Notes: a model not told the origin generated them from the sequence alone. A DNA stretch of 64,000 bases from Pithys albifrons albifrons (GCF_047495875.1 NC_092462.1:38221523-38285522), one strand, 5' to 3'. Numbered from the stretch's first letter, positions 13,762 to 26,674 are shown. Translations and numbers: made by a program.

Positions 13762-13777
13762 AAAAAAAAAAAAAAAA
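13762..13777 (+). repeat. Poly-A homopolymer
   Basis: Sixteen consecutive A residues. No processed pseudogene was recognised upstream. Confidence 0.9.
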
Positions 13778-14196
13778 GGAAGTAAATATCGTCATCATGG
13801 AAATGACCACTAATTTGGTCCTTAGGACACTTATCTAGCCCTAAGTTTCAGTCCCTTACCTGCCTGATGTATATCTGGCCTGTCATCTTGATCTCCTGTA
13901 TTCTGTATGAGTTTGCCTGTTACAAAGAAATTCTTGTTCTTCCTGTAACTTCTTTCAAACCCATCACAACTTTTGCAACCTTCCTACTCTGCTTCTTAGA
14001 AAGATTAGGTTTCAACTGCAGATTGCTTAGGGTATGTGGGTTGGTGATTTTGGGTCATTTGCCATTGTGGTCTCTGATTTTGTCCATCTCCTCGTCTCTG
14101 TGATTTCCTCTACTGTTTCTATTTCTTTAACTCCGTCCAAGCAGTTTCTTTCCACTGTTAGCTCCAGCCCTTGCAGATCATTTTCCTGATTGAACA

Positions 14197-14214
14197 CTGT
14201 CAGCAGGGGGAGCA
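14197..14214 (+). promoter_or_regulatory. CTCF-like motif
   Basis: The plus strand reads TCAGCAGGGGGAGC, matching the CTCF core (CAGCAGGGGGC) with A in place of the C after the G run. It is oriented opposite to the motif at 10864-10880. The call is by motif only. Confidence 0.25.
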
Positions 14215-16660
14215 TCAACAGCACAGGAGGCTCCCACAAGGGCTAATGGAGCTTCATGGAGGAACAGACTCAGACCTGCTGAATCTTAAAGAAAGACATT
14301 TGGCCATTACATATAGATCAAAGACAGTTCCATGCTGGGAAATGTTGACTCACATGGAAAAGATAGTGATTTCTTAATATTTAAATGGAAAGAAAAAGAT
14401 GCCAACCTACATATATGTCAGAGTTGGCATAAAAAAAAAAGGCAACACAGGAAAAGTAGGATTGTTCTTGAGGTCTTTCCCCAACTTATTTTTAATTATT
14501 TATTTTAGACTTCACTTTTCCCTTGCATTCCTTGTTCAGTGACTCTCTAGAGAGCAAGTTAGTTCTTTTCTGGTAGTTTTCAAGGCTAATAAATTATGTT
14601 ATATGGACCAAATTAAAAATAAACTGATTTTGAATATGTGGGCATTGAAAGAAAGTAACTTGGGCACTCTGCACTGTCTGGACATGCTGTATCCTTGACT
14701 GATTCTTTCCTTTAGTGAGTCACTGTTTTCTGGTAAATGTTGATTATGTCTCCATGTGCATTTGTGAAATTTTCATCTAAACTCCGTTGTTGCAATTGGT
14801 GCAAATGTCAATACCCTATCAACATATGCCTAAATCAAAATGGTGCACCCTGGATTCTATCTTCAGATTTCAGAGTTATCATATATAACACAATACATGA
14901 ATGCTTCTATAAAATTATCATACAGTATTTGAACATACAAATGAGGGAAGCCGGCAACCTAGATAAATATAAAACCATAGAAAAAACCCAAATGAAATTC
15001 ACTGTTGTTACATGGAGATATATATGTTTGAACAATTTGTGTACATTGAGGCTGGGAGCAAAATATTAATTAAAGACTAAGTTAACTGTGACTATTCTTG
15101 AAACACAAGACTTAAATAAGCTTTGAAGACTCTCCAACCACAATGGAGCATAGGAACCTCAATTTTTCTGAAGTGATGCCCTTGGTGTAGAAAATTGTGG
15201 TAGGACTTGTCCTCCTGTTGTCTGAAGCAAGCCAATTGTCTTTCACTTCATGTTCCTAGCTACTTATGAGTCACAGACAAAATAGCCCTGTGGCTGAATT
15301 TTCTGCAGGCCATGGTAAGGTAGGCATCTTCTGAATGTATTTAACTCACACCACTTATACTGCATTCAGCCATAGTAAATTTTTCAGAGGAAAAATTTAC
15401 GCTGCTGGCATATATGGTGATGATGTTGGTGCACATTTTTGTTATTGCCTAATGGTTAGAGTTCTCTTCTACATTTAATCTCTCCTTAAGCTTGCATGAG
15501 CTTCAGTTTACCACACTTGGAAGAGGGCCTGTCCTGGCTGAGGAAACACAATGATGTTCCTGCCTTGGACCAGCAGTGAATGTTCAGGACCAAGACGAGG
15601 GACAGATCAGAAAAGAACTTCTATTAGGGCTTATAGCTGCTTCTCTGAAGAAATGGGAATGTCCCCACAGTTGTTTTTGTTACCCTGCAGCTAGAACTAG
15701 GGGAGGCTTCCACAATTTTGGCATCAGCAGTGCAGATTGTGGGACAGTGACTGTTTTGGTACCAGAAGCTGTTTGTTGATGGAGGTAGATACCTTCTTTG
15801 CCTCTCTTTACATCCCATCCTAAGTGCTTCTTGAAGCACAACATCAGAACCTGCCACGCTTTTTTTAATATACTTATCTATTTCATTTTATAAATACAAA
15901 AGTATTTCTTTCTTGCCTACAGAAGAACAGAGAAGGATAGTTTATGATCACATAGGAAGATGATGGTAACACAAAGTCCTGAATTTTTCAGTGCTAAATC
16001 CTAAAGCAGGGTCTTCATGTATCGATCCTCTTTCTTTTCTGCATGTTCTTGTTGTCTTGTTAGAAAATATTGTAAAGTTGTGATTATCTTTTCTCCAGGG
16101 CTGTTCTGCAAGTTGAGTAGGTAAATTGTTTCAAGCAATAAACCAATTGGTAAATATAGTATTCCTATGTTAAAAAATGCCTTTTAATATTTGTCCAAAG
16201 CTCATTGAAGCCAATGGCATCTTTGTTTAATTTCAATATTATACGTATCAGAATGTGGATTGAAAGAGAGATTGTGGTCCTGCTTCTGCATTGAGAATTA
16301 AAACAGGCATTCTTGAAGCTATAGGATATTATTTCATTGTAGAAGTATTAAGAGAATCTGGAATCATGACATTTCACAGAAATTATTCTTTTTTCACAGT
16401 TTCTGAATCGTGCACTACAGTCTAAAGCAGAAGCTTTGTGAACAAAACTTAAACATACATATTCTCTGAGAAGAGATTCGTTTTTCACCAAAATTCCTTT
16501 TATTTTAAATAGAGCAAAAGTGGAGAGAAAATTTATCTCTCCATTTAAAATTAATTTAGAAAAACATTGTAATCTACAAGAACATTGTAAATCAAATTAA
16601 GATAACTGCCTGAGTTTTGCTTTACATGGCAATGTTTTCATTATGTCTAAAGCTGTTACT

Positions 16661-17387
16661 CATGGAATCATAGGATAATTTGTTTTGGAAGGGATCTTTC
16701 AAGGTCATCTAACCCAATACCACTGCAATTAGCAGGTTCATCTTAAACCAGATCAGGTTGCTCAGAGCCCCATCCAACCTGACCTTAAATGTTTACAGGG
16801 ATGGGGCATCCACTACCTCCATGGGCACCAAGTTTCAGTGTTTCATCATCCCCACTGTAAAAAATTAGTTTCTTATGTCTAAACTGCATGTACCCTCTTT
16901 CGATTTAAAACCACTTGTTCCTGTCCTATTTCAACTGGCCTGGCTAAAAGGTGTGTCTTCTTCTGTGTAAGCCCCATTAATTACTGAATAGGCATTATAA
17001 AGTCTCCCTGGAGCTTTCTCTTCTCCAAGCTGAGCAGCCCCGACCCTCTCACTCTGCCTTCAGAGGAGAGGTGTTCCTTTGATCATCTTTGTGATCCTGC
17101 TGACTCACTTCAACAGGTCCTTATTCTCCTTATGTTGGGATCCCAGAGCTAAACACTGTACTGCAGGTGGGGTCTCATGAAAATGGAAAGGAGGAACAGA
17201 ATCCCCTCCCTGGACCTGCTAGGCACACTGTTTTTGATGCAGCCCAGGACACAATTGGTTTTTTGGGCTAGAAGCACACATTACTGGCTCAGGTCCAGCC
17301 TCTCATCCATCAGCACCACCAGGTCCTTCCTGGCAGGGCTACTCTTGATCTGTTCAGCCCACCACCTCTATTGATACCCTGGCCCAG
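16661..17387 (-). mobile_element. CR1 LINE, 3' part (3' UTR and ORF2 C-terminus)
   Basis: The plus strand shows the antisense of a CR1 3' end. It opens with CATGGAATCATAGGAT and GGAAGGGATCTTTCAAGGTC, then GTTGCTCAGAGCCCCATCC, GGGGCATCCACTACCTCC, CTTCTCTTCTCCAAGCTGAG and TTGATGCAGCCCAGGACACA. These are well-known blocks of avian CR1 covering the 3' untranslated part and the C-terminal end of the ORF2 reverse transcriptase protein. The minus-strand frame is broken by stops and indels, so the copy is dead. The element stops abruptly at 17387, where a solo LTR has inserted, and resumes at 18673. Confidence 0.95.
17383..17387 (+). repeat. Left target-site duplication of LTR (CCCAG)
   Basis: CCCAG immediately before the TG of the LTR is repeated exactly after its terminal CA at 18673-18677. 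CR1 itself carries a single copy of CCCAG at this point, followed by GTGCAG, so the second copy comes from the insertion. Confidence 0.9.
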
Positions 17388-17635
17388 TGTGGGGTGATGG
17401 CCCTGATAATCCTGGATGGGTTGAGGGAAACGTCTCAGCCCCCAGAGGGGTGCTCCCAGCAGGGGACAAAAGCTTTCAAACTGATGAGATTAACAAAGGA
17501 CGGAGTGTTAAAAAATTATGCAGCCTCCCTTTGTGATATCTTCTATAACCACTCAAGGACCCACCACCCTCAGGCATCTGTATCACCCCCCCCAAAAGAT
17601 TGACTTTAGTCACACAACCACCTGAAGAAAGAAAA

Positions 17636-17668
17636 GGTATAAAAAGAGATGCAGTTTTAACTTCAGGA
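17636..17668 (+). promoter_or_regulatory. LTR core promoter (TATA box)
   Basis: GGTATAAAAAG places a consensus TATA element about 250 bp into the LTR, so transcription would be expected to start near 17668. Whether this LTR still drives any transcript cannot be judged from sequence. Confidence 0.6.
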
Positions 17669-18317
17669 GAAAGGGAGGAATGCCATTGTCTCTGTTGAGG
17701 TAGCTGCGGGCAGTTTGTCCTGCCTCCTCCTCCTACCTCCTGGAAAAATGTAAGGGTAAGGAGACCATGTGATTTCTATTTTTCTATACTTTACTTTCTT
17801 AACTTTACTTTCTTGCAAAGCTTATTCCTTTATACATTCTATCTTACATCTTATGCTAACAGCTACTTTGATTCTTACTTTATAAGCACCTCCTTTACTA
17901 ATTGTGTTTTGCTACCTTAATAACAGTAACTTGCTTTACACTTTGCTACTTTATATTAGTTATTGCTTTCTCTTGCAATGTGCAGTTGCTTTTCCAACAT
18001 GTGTGTTGATAAGAAGCAGCTCTGTTCTTTCCTTTTGCTTTGTGTTACAGAGAGAGTGGTGTGTTATTGAAAGAGTGTCTAGATAAGTGTTTTAGGTGGC
18101 TGTGTTTTTAGTTAGTAGTTCTTTGTTGCTGGTTTTTGTCTGTGGTGAAAATGGGACACACTGCTGTATTGCAACTTGAGTTTGGTGTTTGTCTCTGTAA
18201 AATGTGTTTTGTGCTGGTTTCTTTTGGGGGTCTTTTATTATCAATTAAAAACAATCTTGCAGCTAAACATTATCACCGGCAAAGCGGAACTCACAATAAC
18301 TGTCACATACTTGTATT

Positions 18318-18323
18318 AATAAA
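18318..18323 (+). terminator. LTR polyadenylation signal AATAAA
   Basis: This AATAAA lies downstream of the LTR TATA box, followed within about 30 bases by a GT-rich stretch (TTGTGGGG). It would be the R/U5-side processing signal. An R region of more than 600 bp would be long, so another site may have been used. Confidence 0.4.
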
Positions 18324-18370
18324 TGTTATTTCGGGAGCTGTTGTGGGGAAAGTGCTTTTCTAGGTATTAA

Positions 18371-18584
18371 GTGTGGCTTCAAAGCAGAGGTTAGAAATCC
18401 TTCCAGCCTGTGTTCTGTCCAGCAGTTCAGCAGGCAGTGCTGGGTTCATAAGGCTCTAATTTTTCTAGAAGCATTTATTTAGCTGATAAGTTCTCCCTGG
18501 CTTACGTGTTGGCTTCATATCAGAGGTCAGAAACCCTTCCAACCTGTGTGCTGTCCATAGTCGATAGGCAGTGTTGGGAACAAA
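18371..18584 (+). repeat. Imperfect tandem duplication inside the LTR
   Basis: The block at 18371-18450 recurs at 18506-18584 with about 135-bp spacing. Shared landmarks are GGCTTCA, CAGAGGT, AGAAA, CCTTCCA, CCTGTGT, CTGTCCA and GGCAGTG, in the same order. Tandem duplication within U3/R/U5 is common in LTRs and could be diagnostic of the family. Confidence 0.75.
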
Positions 18585-18672
18585 AGGAAGAACTTATTGC
18601 TAATAATTTCTTATTAATACAGTTAAGACTAGAAATCTGCATTTCTGTCTCCCTCCTCCCTTTCGTGTGACA

Positions 18673-18756
18673 CCCAGGTGCAGCACCCTGCATTTGGCTT
18701 TGTTGAAACTTGTGTTGAACTTATCAAGCTTGTCCAGGTCCCTCTGAATGGCATCA
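18673..18756 (-). mobile_element. CR1 LINE, continuation upstream of the LTR insertion
   Basis: Starting with CCCAGGTGCAGCACCCTGCA and passing through CTTGTCCAGGTCCCTCTGAA, this continues the same CR1 copy toward its 5' side, within ORF2 on the minus strand. The match fades after GGCATCA at about 18756, giving a total of about 810 bp for the 5'-truncated CR1. Confidence 0.9.
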
Positions 18757-21700
18757 TATTAGTTTTAAAGTATTGTTTTCAACTTTAACAAACCTGCATC
18801 AAATTGAAAATCCTGTTGAGCACATACAGTCAATTATTTTTTAAGTCCCCTGGACAGATTTGCTACTAATTGTAGCAACACTGTATCCTTTTAATTAAAT
18901 GGGAAAAAAAATAATTTTTAACAATTGGAAAGTCTTCATAGGTCGAAATTTGGACTGTTTTTAGAATAAAAATGGAGAAAATCCCTTGCACCTTAAAGTA
19001 ATAGTAGCATGAAAAACCCACCATTTGTCAATGTGCTGATATTATTAACAGAATTGTTTATTTTCTAAAAAAACTAACGCCATCTTTAAGGAATGGTTAC
19101 ATTATTTTTTAGCAGTTTGAGTGTGTAATTTCTGAAAAAAAATTAAATTAAAAGAAAATTATAGTCTCCATTTCTACTTCATTACAACCTTGTGGGGATT
19201 TAATTTTAAATTATCTACATCTCAAAATTTTATTTGCCGTAAATTGTAACACAAAAAAATCAGCTTTGACACAAATTGTTTTGTTTTGACCTTAAACATT
19301 TTTCTAGGGAAGGGAGAAACATGTGCACTACTCTGGACAGTGAATACATGATGAGCTACATTGAAGTGTGCTCGCTAAAACCACAAACCTTTCAGCTGCT
19401 GGCAACAGTTCACTCCTGGTAAATACAACATGAGTTTATCACACTGTGAGTGCAATAGTGCTATGCAACTGCAGAACCAGGTTTGAATTGCAGAACATTT
19501 GAATGTGAACGAGACATTTGCTGATGAGACGTAATTAGACAGAATTATTATTTTTCTTGTAAGCCTCCAGTATAATCTGAAGCCAGTACTGTTTCATTTT
19601 CACTGTGTACTTGCATATGGAGAAAACAAAAGTTGTTACAAAGAGAAAAATTGTATTTCTGGTAAACTACAGGCTTCTTTCAAACATTTCTGCTGTCTTC
19701 AGAACAAATTGCAAATTTCATCTTTTTTCTTGTCTGTTAAGTCTTTTGAACATCTTTCAGCTTTCTCAATTACCCATCTATCTCACCAATCAGCCTATTG
19801 TTACTGAGGAAATACCCTTCAAGAAGAGTATTAGGAAGATCATTTCAGTGGTTATTTTGCATGGAATAATGACCACTTTGTTTCATTAGTGTCCTTCTGG
19901 TTCTAATCAGACTTTTATTGTTCACATTCACCAAAAAAGGTTGCCCAGCATATGTTAACAGAATTGTGTGTGTACCATGAGGCTAAGAATAAAAAATGGT
20001 ATATAAAATGGAGGGAGTGAAAGAGGAAGAGTAAAGTAATATAATAGATTGTGAATTCTGCTACATCGTATTATTTTATCATTATGAGGCTGCAAAGATG
20101 AAGGAATAGTATAGAGAACACATGGACTTTAAACCCCAGTGATTTTTTTCTTTCAGTATTCTAAGCTGCAATTTCTTTTCCCTCATTGTGATCAGATGTC
20201 TCCGTAGTCATGAAATAACAAATTCTTGTACACAGTTCTACTGCCTAACTCTAGTTTCAAGAGAGATAAAGCACATTAAGTCCAGGTATGTGAAACTGGA
20301 ATCACCACTGAGGCAGCCCTACTATATGTTGGCACTGGAATAGGTTTTCTGTGTTGTAAAACAGCACGCTGGTAATTTCTATGTACTAAAATCACATACT
20401 CCAGCTTACACTAAAAAATGTAGGCTCCACAGTCTATTTAAACATTCCTTTTAGAACTTGGCTGGGCTTCAGAAAGTGAATTTTCCCATTGCTCTAATCA
20501 CCTCCTCTTCAGGTTTGAAGTAAGTAAGAATCTTAAGCTCAAATCACTAGAATGAAGGGCTGAAATAAAAATGTTTTGATTTCCTAACCAAGATCCACAA
20601 TTTTGAAGAGGCATTCTGGAAAAAAATTGCTTGTTGGATGATAGTGTGAAATATAGAGGGGACATATCAAGCCATAATTTAGCGCAAATTATTACCTGAT
20701 ATTAGACCTACCTTGCTATTGTTTGGAGTTTGGCTTATTCTGTGATCAAAATCCCACACAGTATTGAAGACTTCAGACTTAGTATACATAGTGAAATCTG
20801 TATTTGGCTTGGGCAATTATCTGATTTGTTATCAAGTGAAATCTGAAGCTATTATCTGAATGTAAACTGGCTCAGAACAAACTACCTTGATCCACACAGA
20901 GCCTCATCTTAATAGTGCCCCATTTCAAAGGTATGCTATTTTTGAAAGTAAAGTACGCTCAATGCTCACAGTTTTACTTTTAGCTTGTGTATTAGAGTCA
21001 CGGTTGTACATCACATACTGTCTATAACCTTACTTACATAGATTATAATTCATGATTGTTACAGCTACAAGATATTTAAGATCAATACCAAAAAACTATG
21101 TTCATTAGGCTCTTAACCCATGTCTCTCCTTGAAAAGCGTATTGTCATAGCTGGCAATATCAATAATTTTGCCTAAAGTAAGCAGCACAATGCTGCCTTG
21201 ATTTTATGATTTAAAGGTAGTTACTGAGAACCCTTGAGTTCTTAATATATAATTTAGAATCAGCTAAAGGTACACAAGACCTCATTTATTGGAAAATCAG
21301 AGGTGTATAAATCCATATTAGCTTTTCTTTTCAACTTTTGTTTCAAATGTACCTGGTAGATTTATGGCTTGACTGTGCTTCGGAAGTCTGACTCCCTGTG
21401 GTGATTTCCAAAAGTCTGCAGGCAGGAATATACCCTTAGAGTTGCAAAAGATTATGACATTATGGATGTTAAAAAGAGAATGAATGATGTGGGTAGTCAT
21501 GCATTCAATATATTACTAGAGAGGAGGTTATATGAAAACATGGCCTTTCTGTCAGGAGGAATAAATGAAATACTTAATTTGTTCTGTCCTTCTCTTAAAA
21601 GAACAAGGGAAAGGAGATAATCTGTCTTAATAAGGGCATGCTTAGAGTATCAACCATCAAGAAACTAATATATTCTTAAACATCCATATGTGATCTCCTT

Positions 21701-22940
21701 ATTAAATTAGGATGTTGACTTAAATTTAAAGTATCAATATATAAATCAGTCAGTCAGTTAAATTAGCCAGTTTTATTCTGATAAATGGGAGTTAATAAAG
21801 CAATTACTTCTTTCTGAACCATAAGGCTCTGGTTTCCAAATCAGTTGTATGAGTTATGGATTACTGACATAATTTACAAGTTTTCATTTATGTGAATTAT
21901 ATCCTTGACTTTTGAGTAATTAGTCCTTTATTGTATTAAAGGCACAACAAAACAGCATTTGAGTAACATTAAGGTTTGAGCAAAGCAACAGTATCTGACA
22001 TCACAATTTATGGTGACAGTGTTCCTTACTCTAGCTGCTGTTGTTCATAATATACAGAGAGTTAAGGACAGAATTGTTGCCTTAATATTGAAGGTCATGA
22101 CTTTTCAATGTGTGTTGTGATCTATGTTATATACCTGTAGAGTTGTGCCTTTTCTTTCTCTCATTTCTATAAGTACACACCACTAGCAGGCAGTTCTGCA
22201 CCTATGTTGGCCATTTGCTATGAAAGAAATGGTATTATAACTTGTCAGTATATTGCCACACAATCTTCAGGTTTTCTATGTTTATGAGGCCCAGCTATGT
22301 ATAGGTTGACATTATTGAAGGATTTTCATTTTAATTTTTCACATGCCTTTCTGCTTTTAATGTTTATTGCCTGGTATTTAGTGCATTATTCTATATCTAT
22401 CCATCTATTCTACTCAGACAGAAGCAGCTTGACTCTTGGGACACACAAGTCTCAAAGAGCTGCACAAATCAGCAAAAGTCAGATAGAATTTTGCCAAAGC
22501 TGAAATAGTTTTACAATGCAGTTTTAAAATTCAAGAAAGGTAATGGTTTGTAGATCAAGACATTTACTATCCTCTACTATGTTATTCATTAGAAGCACAT
22601 TAACACCAATGGTAATAGCTGTTACAAAAGAGCATAATAAAAGTATTTCAGGAAGACATCATAATGCATACTGATGGTATCTGTGTAGTTCCGTTCATCC
22701 AGTATTTCAAAAAAACCAAAAGCAAAACAAAAATGGAACTCTAATCAATAAAATCATGTTCAGATTGAAAACATCATGTTTCTCATGAAAAACATAATTG
22801 ATTGGGAAGCAACAACCTGAGAAACCAAACCTGGCTATATAGTGCCTGAGACATCCCAGATAAAAGTAAGGAATGAATAAGAATGTAGAAAAAAAAAGGT
22901 AAAAATAAGGGCCCCAACAACCCACTAAAGTAGAATTCTC
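18757..22940. other. Unassigned AT-rich DNA, no gene seen
   Basis: No repeat family, exon or RNA gene was recognised over about 4.2 kb. Open frames are at most 94 codons. Confidence 0.55.
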
Positions 22941-22961
22941 GGGGTGGGGGGGTGGGGCGGG
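22941..22961 (+). other. G-quadruplex motif
   Basis: Four G tracts of 4, 7, 4 and 3 bases (22941-22944, 22946-22952, 22954-22957, 22959-22961) are separated by single-base loops T, T and C. This fits the canonical pattern with the shortest, most stable loops and is isolated in AT-rich DNA. Confidence 0.85.
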
Positions 22962-25900
22962 AAGAACAACATATCAAGATTCATATGGCCAACAGTAGGC
23001 TTACCCTGAACTCTGCCCCAAATATCAGACTCTCTTTTACAGACTAGTAGAATTAACAGGAGTCTGGTGAAAGAGTAACTCTAGTCTGCTTATTTACTTT
23101 GTTACATTTACCTTGCAGGCAATCCAGAAACTTGATTTAGGACTAATCATGGGATGAACAATTTGAGAGATTGTCTTCCATCTTCCCACCATATCTCCAT
23201 TCAAACATCAACAACAAGGCAAGACTTGTAGAATCTGTCCTTCCTAATGGCATGACCAGCGCTGTAGTGTGATGTGGAGCCAGTGTACTTAGCCATTTGC
23301 CATAAAGAAATTGTTTTCATTAATAAAAATAATTCTCCTGATAAGAATTTTGGGGTCTTTTTCCCCCACCGAAATGTATTAAAACACATAAATATCTACT
23401 CCAGAATTGTTATACACCAGTATGTGTCCAGTACATCATATATTTTAAAGTTCACAACGTCTGAGCTTTAAATATTAATGAGCCAAACAATAAGTCATGA
23501 CAGAGGCAATCAGGTGGTGATCTCCATGGTATGTGTTTGAGACCAAGGTTTGTTTCAGATCTCATACTGTATAAAAGTACTTCTAAGGAAACATCATAAT
23601 GGGTTTCCTTAATTTTATCAACATTTACTGACAACCTTATATAATTGGATAATATCTGTTGTGTCAAACAGCTTCTACCAGAGCAATTTGGCCTGTGCTA
23701 TTGGCATTAATATTATAGCAAGGAATCAATAAGTCTGCCAGTTTTGTTGGTGTTACCTACATCTGAACTACATGCCTGGCTAACAGAAAACTAAACGGAT
23801 TTACTATCAAATAGGATATATTTCTAATAAAATATTAAAGCACCTTAATAAACTTTATTGAAATGGCCAGAGTTTGATAGACCTAACAGAAAGTGAAATA
23901 AACTATTGCAGTGTTAACTCAGGAACAGCCAAACTGCTTCCATTCACACATTTTTCTTTTTGGGCCAAACTAAAATGAAAGTTATTTTAATTATTTAAAA
24001 GAAGGGGCATTTTGACAGAACTTCAGTTTCCCCTTCAGTCATCTATAATTTTATGGGATTTTTAGATAACAGAACTTCCCTAAATTTCCCTTCCAGGATG
24101 CTAAAGGAAAGCTATTTGTTTACAGTATACAGAGTGATACCAGATCTAGCTAGTCTGGAGGCAAGATTTTTCAAACTTTTGATCTGCAGGCTCTGGTTTC
24201 CAGAATGTTGAGAATCCATGTTAAAAAGGAATCTGGTGTACAGAGTCTGTTCATCATATTGCCACAACCATAAAACAGAACCAGATAAAAAATATGGGGT
24301 GGTAAGTGCTGATTAGAAGTATGGAATAAGTATGGATAGCAAAACAGTAATGGTCCATATAGAGGAGGTATTACAAAATCAAGGAGTATGTGGAAGAGAT
24401 GAATATGAGATGTTTATTTAGTTTTTCTTCACACAAGAACACAGCACATGAAAAGAGAGTCAAGATAAAGGTTTTTTCTTTCCCTACATAACTAAATGGT
24501 ATTCACAGAGTACTGTGGTATGGAGTTGTTAGCCACAGAGTGCTATGGAAGGTAAAATACAAAAAGTATTTGTAAGCAAACAGTACTAAGCCAAAGATGG
24601 ATCCACCAGCAAATTTCAAACATGAAGGAAACTGCTCAGCAACTGCATAATGTTGAGAAACTGTATCAAATTATTTTGTACCTGTTTCTTATATCCCTAC
24701 ATGACCACATCTAGGGGCAAGATACTGAGCTATGTAGACTTTTGTTTCCATAACCCTTTTGACATGCTCCATTGTCAAGGGCTTAAGGAAAGGAAAAATT
24801 CTCATCAATTATGACTGATTTTTACCCCATCTCTCTAAACTGCCCTATGGACCAGCTCTTCTTCTTACTCTTCTGTGCTTCTTTTTTTTTTCCCCATTTC
24901 CTTCTTGTCACATACACTGCCTTTAGGAAGGACATTGCAGATGGAAAGAACCACATCTGATGTATGGCCACATCTGAACTCCATAGGCAGTAGTCTTTCC
25001 TTCAGCATGACTTTGGCATGATGACTGATCATGACTATATTGCTGCTGTGTTCATTTCCTTCATCAGATTGTTGCCTAAAATTTTAGAAAAAAACACTTC
25101 GAGCAATATTATCTGGATGAGTTAGAGAATAGCACAAAATTTATAGATGCACATGCTGCATAGGCGTGCTTACTAATTTTATAACACTATTTAATTACCA
25201 TAACTAAAGGTTACATCCAACCCAAGAATCATCCTCCCCCATAACCTCCCCTAGATCTGCCCCTTGGGGTGTCTACTGAGATGTATAGTAACATCTGTTA
25301 GTGCGTGGTGTCTAGTTCACAGCTTGCTGAAAAAACAAATTCTGCATCTTAAAAATAGTTGTGAGAACTGGGGTGAGAAGTTAATACTCCAAAACTTTTA
25401 ATGGAGAAAAATTCATCAATATCTAGCCACAGATACACTCCAGGGATCTAGAGGGCTCCTGTTTCACAACATCCTGCTTGGTGGCCAGTAAAAGAGTCCG
25501 AGAGCTTTAAAGCTGGAGCTCTAATGAGCTTCCTTGTTTGGAACAGGATGAAGCTCTTAAGAACACAAATGTAGAGATAACTAACAAGAGCTATCAAAAA
25601 AGCAATGTGAATGAAAGACTCTGCAACCCCTTACTTCTTCATCATCATCATCTTCACTTCACATTTCCTTCTTTGGAGCTTTCCAAGGTCTCTGGGGCTT
25701 CTATAGCTTCTATAGCTTTGACTCAAATGGTACCTAATTTTGGCTGTAATAAGTACTGCTACTCTAGTCCTGGTACTTTTGTCCCAGGCATGGTGTTCTA
25801 GTCGCTATCTTACCCTTAACACAGAGATTCAGGAATATGACACAAAGGTAGAAACTGCTAGTTGCTGCATCAAATATGAGAAACTGTGCAGCTATATAAA

Positions 25901-26674
25901 AATTTACAAATATTTAAAAATATATACATATATGTACAAATACATAAAGTCCCCAGGCATCAAGATAAGAACTAGACTTTCATACCGGATTGTTCTGAGC
26001 TAGATTGTTTGTATGTACTTCTTTTGTTAGATGTAACATACAAGACAGTGGTTCTAAACGACCACATGACCATGATAGTTATTGTAAGCAACAACTAAAA
26101 TGTTTTTGGTTTTGAAAAACAGAGAAAGTTAGATTAAATTCAGGCTGCATGTATTTATCATTATCCAAAATGTTAAAGGTAGGTTTAACAGAAGCCTGAT
26201 TTTGATAAATTCTTCCAACACTGAAGCCACATTGCAATATTTCTAAATTCTTTCGAGATGATTAGACTGGTAGTTTAGCATCTATCATTTAAGATAGACT
26301 AGCATGACAATGATTAGAGGTATCTCATTACACATCCCTGCTATTGCTCTCCCCTTAGTCTCAGGGAATAAGTACTTAATTCCCTTATACATGTCAAAGA
26401 ACACACTATGATGTTTCTTTTACTGTTGGGTGTTGTTTGTATTTATGCCTTTTCTTAGCCACCAGCACACTTGCAGCAAGCGTGGGTAGCGCCCTTCCCA
26501 AATCTTCGTTCACAAAGCCTAGCCATGATGATGATGATGCCTCTAAGGTTGTATTCTTAGACCGCTGGCACAAAACTGAAGGAAATACACAAAAACTTCA
26601 TTCTTTGTCTGGGTTACCATGAGACATTTTGTAATGGCAAGGCAAAAACAGTGTAAAACATTTTGGATGATTTC
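22962..26674. other. Unassigned DNA, no gene seen
   Basis: No repeat family or exon was recognised. There are short simple repeats (CATCAT near 25640, four ATG units near 26526). A 61-codon plus-strand frame at 26437-26622 follows a TTTTCTTAG acceptor-like site, but no partner exon or known domain supports it. Confidence 0.55.

Larger units (their letters stand above)
11091..16660. other. Unassigned DNA with simple A tracts
   Basis: No gene or repeat family was recognised in about 5.5 kb apart from the purine tract at 12409-12447, the poly-A run at 13762-13777 and the CTCF-like motif at 14197-14214. Open frames do not exceed 110 codons and none looks like a known protein. Confidence 0.55.
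17388..18672 (+). mobile_element. Solo LTR of an endogenous retrovirus, nested in CR1
   Basis: This 1285-bp block starts TGTGGGG, ends GTGTGACA, has the TG...CA ends of retroviral LTRs and is flanked by a 5-bp duplication, CCCAG. It splits the CR1 reading cleanly. A TATA box at 17638-17645 and an AATAAA at 18318-18323 on the plus strand give its orientation and suggest U3, R and U5 in that order. No internal gag, pol or env region, primer-binding site plus body or second LTR is present, so this is a recombined solo LTR. A 5-bp duplication fits ERVL-type or some class I avian elements. I cannot name the family. Short open frames inside (69, 60 and 75 codons) look like chance. Confidence 0.88.

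Noticed and set aside
17177..17374. 65-codon plus-strand open frame inside the CR1
   Set aside because: It is the antisense of the CR1 ORF2 C-terminal region, not an independent gene.
17388..18672. Internal retroviral genes within the LTR block
   Set aside because: No coding frame longer than about 75 codons, and no protease, polymerase or envelope similarity. The block is a solo LTR.
26437..26622. Possible coding exon after a TTTTCTTAG acceptor with an Asp-rich peptide
   Set aside because: The Asp run comes from four ATG units read as GAT, and there is no partner exon, domain or conserved donor to support it.
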